64,000 bases of DNA, from assembly GCA_000824845.1 (NCBI GenBank), contig CCNC01000002.1, positions 1 to 64,000 of the forward strand, in the 5' to 3' direction. Position 1 is the stretch's first letter. Every line of letters starts with the position of its first letter. This DNA comes from Mesorhizobium sp. ORS 3359. GTDB lineage: Bacteria; Pseudomonadota; Alphaproteobacteria; Rhizobiales; Rhizobiaceae. This document shows, piece by piece, positions 62,968 through 64,000 of this stretch. The notes beneath the pieces are model-generated. The model ran no database searches, was not told the DNA's origin, and worked only from the letters and a program-made list of their open reading frames with translations. The translations under genes and the position numbers were made by a program.

Positions 62968-64000
62968 ATGGCGACAGGTCATTTCATCGAGGGCATTGCC
63001 GGCGGCCGGCTGTCTTCCGAGCAATATGCCGACAATTTTTCCGACCTGCACCCGCCGCTCGATCACCACGAAGCGCTGGTCGAATCCGACCGCTGCTATT
63101 TCTGCTACGACGCGCCCTGCATGAATGCATGCCCGACGTCGATCGACATCCCGCTGTTCATTCGCCAGATCGCGACCGGCAATCCGCTGGGCTCGGCCAA
63201 GACGATCTTCGACCAGAATATCCTTGGCGGCATGTGCGCCCGCGTCTGCCCGACCGAAACGCTGTGCGAAGAGGTCTGCGTGCGCGAAGTGGCCGAAGGC
63301 AAGCCGGTGCAGATCGGCCGGCTGCAGCGTTACGCCACCGATGTCGCGATGAGCGAGGGCAAGCAGTTCTACAAGCGCGCCGAGCCGACCGGGAAAAGCA
63401 TCGCCGTGGTCGGCGCCGGGCCGGCCGGGCTGGCGGCGGCGCATCGCCTTGCCCGCCATGGCCATGAGGTGACGATCCTGGAGGCGCGGCCAAAGGCCGG
63501 TGGCCTCAACGAGTATGGCATCGCCGCCTATAAGAGCGTCGACGATTTCGCCCAGGCTGAGGTCGACTATGTCACCGCGATCGGCGGCATCGACATTCAG
63601 AACGGCAAGGCGCTCGGCCGCGACTTCCAGTTGGCCGACCTGATGCGCAACTATGGTGCGGTGTTCCTCGGCATGGGGCTCGGCGGCGTGAATGCGTTGC
63701 GCGCCGAGGGCGAAGACGCCGACGGTGTCGCCAATGCGGTCGAGTTCATCTCGGAACTGCGCCAGGCAAGCGACCTCTCCAGCCTGCCGGTCGGCCGGCG
63801 CGTCGTCGTCATCGGCGGCGGCATGACGGCGGTCGATGCCGCGGTGCAGTCGAAGCTGCTTGGCGCGGAAGAGGTGACGATCTGCTATCGCCGCGGCCAG
63901 GAGCATATGAACGCTTCGGAGTTCGAGCAGGATCTGGCCGCCGCCAACGGCGTTACCATCCGCCACTGGCTGCAGCCGAAGCGCGTCATCGCCGAGAACG
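62968..64000 (+). CDS. preT: NAD-dependent dihydropyrimidine dehydrogenase subunit PreT-like (3' end beyond window)
   Basis: The first 344 residues of a flavoprotein related to PreT/PydX and the glutamate synthase small chain. The N-terminal Fer4-type domain has cysteines C43, C46, C51 and C55 (CYFCYDAPCMNAC) and a second set in GGMCARVCPTETLCEEVC. The FAD motif is VVGAGPAGLAAAHRLARHGH and the NAD motif VVVIGGGMTAVDAA. PreT passes electrons from NAD(P)H to PreA, which reduces uracil and thymine to dihydropyrimidines in reductive pyrimidine catabolism. The preA gene would be expected just downstream, outside the window. The ATG at 62968 follows AAGGGGAACTGGA. Confidence 0.88.
   Translation, partial: MATGHFIEGIAGGRLSSEQYADNFSDLHPPLDHHEALVESDRCYFCYDAPCMNACPTSIDIPLFIRQIATGNPLGSAKTIFDQNILGGMCARVCPTETLCEEVCVREVAEGKPVQIGRLQRYATDVAMSEGKQFYKRAEPTGKSIAVVGAGPAGLAAAHRLARHGHEVTILEARPKAGGLNEYGIAAYKSVDDFAQAEVDYVTAIGGIDIQNGKALGRDFQLADLMRNYGAVFLGMGLGGVNALRAEGEDADGVANAVEFISELRQASDLSSLPVGRRVVVIGGGMTAVDAAVQSKLLGAEEVTICYRRGQEHMNASEFEQDLAAANGVTIRHWLQPKRVIAEN

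Overview
The window is GC-rich, densely coded DNA from a bacterial chromosome or large replicon. It looks like a member of the Rhizobiales, most likely near Mesorhizobium or another Phyllobacteriaceae lineage. This rests on gene style (many ABC importers with LacI, FadR and AraC regulators, a CoxD/CoxE-type molybdenum hydroxylase cluster, DUF3175, TamA/TamB, an alpha-2-macroglobulin/PBP1C pair) and on intergenic palindromic repeats of the kind common in rhizobia. The genus is an inference. I see no rRNA, tRNA, CRISPR array, prophage or transposase.

Layout. 0-1.1 kb: half of a long palindromic repeat, an AhpD-like protein and a GNAT acetyltransferase. 1.1-9.4 kb (minus strand): a molybdenum hydroxylase operon (SRPBCC protein, FAD subunit, 2Fe-2S subunit, molybdopterin subunit split into two genes, MoxR ATPase, VWA protein, TIM-barrel amidohydrolase) behind an AraC regulator. 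9.6-15.8 kb: a ribose-type sugar importer, two NAD(P)-dependent dehydrogenases and a FadR-type regulator, tied together by a shared 13-bp inverted repeat. 15.8-17.6 kb: a DUF3175 protein and an MFS transporter. 17.7-24.3 kb: LacI regulator, perfect operator palindrome, then a second sugar importer (binding protein, fused double ATPase, two permeases) ending in a gluconokinase. 24.3-25.5 kb: an LpxL-like acyltransferase. 25.6-31.4 kb: an Rrf2 regulator and a sulfate importer (CysT, CysW, CysA) with two different binding proteins.

31.6-40.0 kb (minus strand): a cell-envelope group made of a VanX-like D,D-dipeptidase, penicillin-binding protein 1C and a giant alpha-2-macroglobulin with an intact thioester motif and an N-terminal PAN/Apple-like segment. 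Divergent from it, 40.3-48.3 kb: TamA and a 2017-residue TamB with an internal in-frame duplication of 622 codons. 48.5-54.9 kb: a peptide/opine/nickel-class ABC importer whose binding protein has a Tat signal. 54.9-60.3 kb: a lipoprotein lytic transglycosylase-like protein, an MttB-type methyltransferase next to an FAD/GcvT demethylating dehydrogenase, and a DoxX protein. 60.4-64 kb: a small secreted protein, a VOC protein, a complete copy of the long palindrome, a ChaC-type gamma-glutamylcyclotransferase and the 5' part of a PreT-like dihydropyrimidine dehydrogenase subunit.

Most of the region is uptake and catabolism of small organic molecules, with an envelope block in the middle. The observations I would follow first are the ATTGTCTGACAAT operator set, the split molybdopterin subunit, the duplicated TamB, the MttB/FAD-GcvT pair without a visible corrinoid protein, and the 160-bp palindromic repeat family. 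No wholly new system is proven here. Start codons were chosen by ribosome-binding site, family length and overlap with neighbours.
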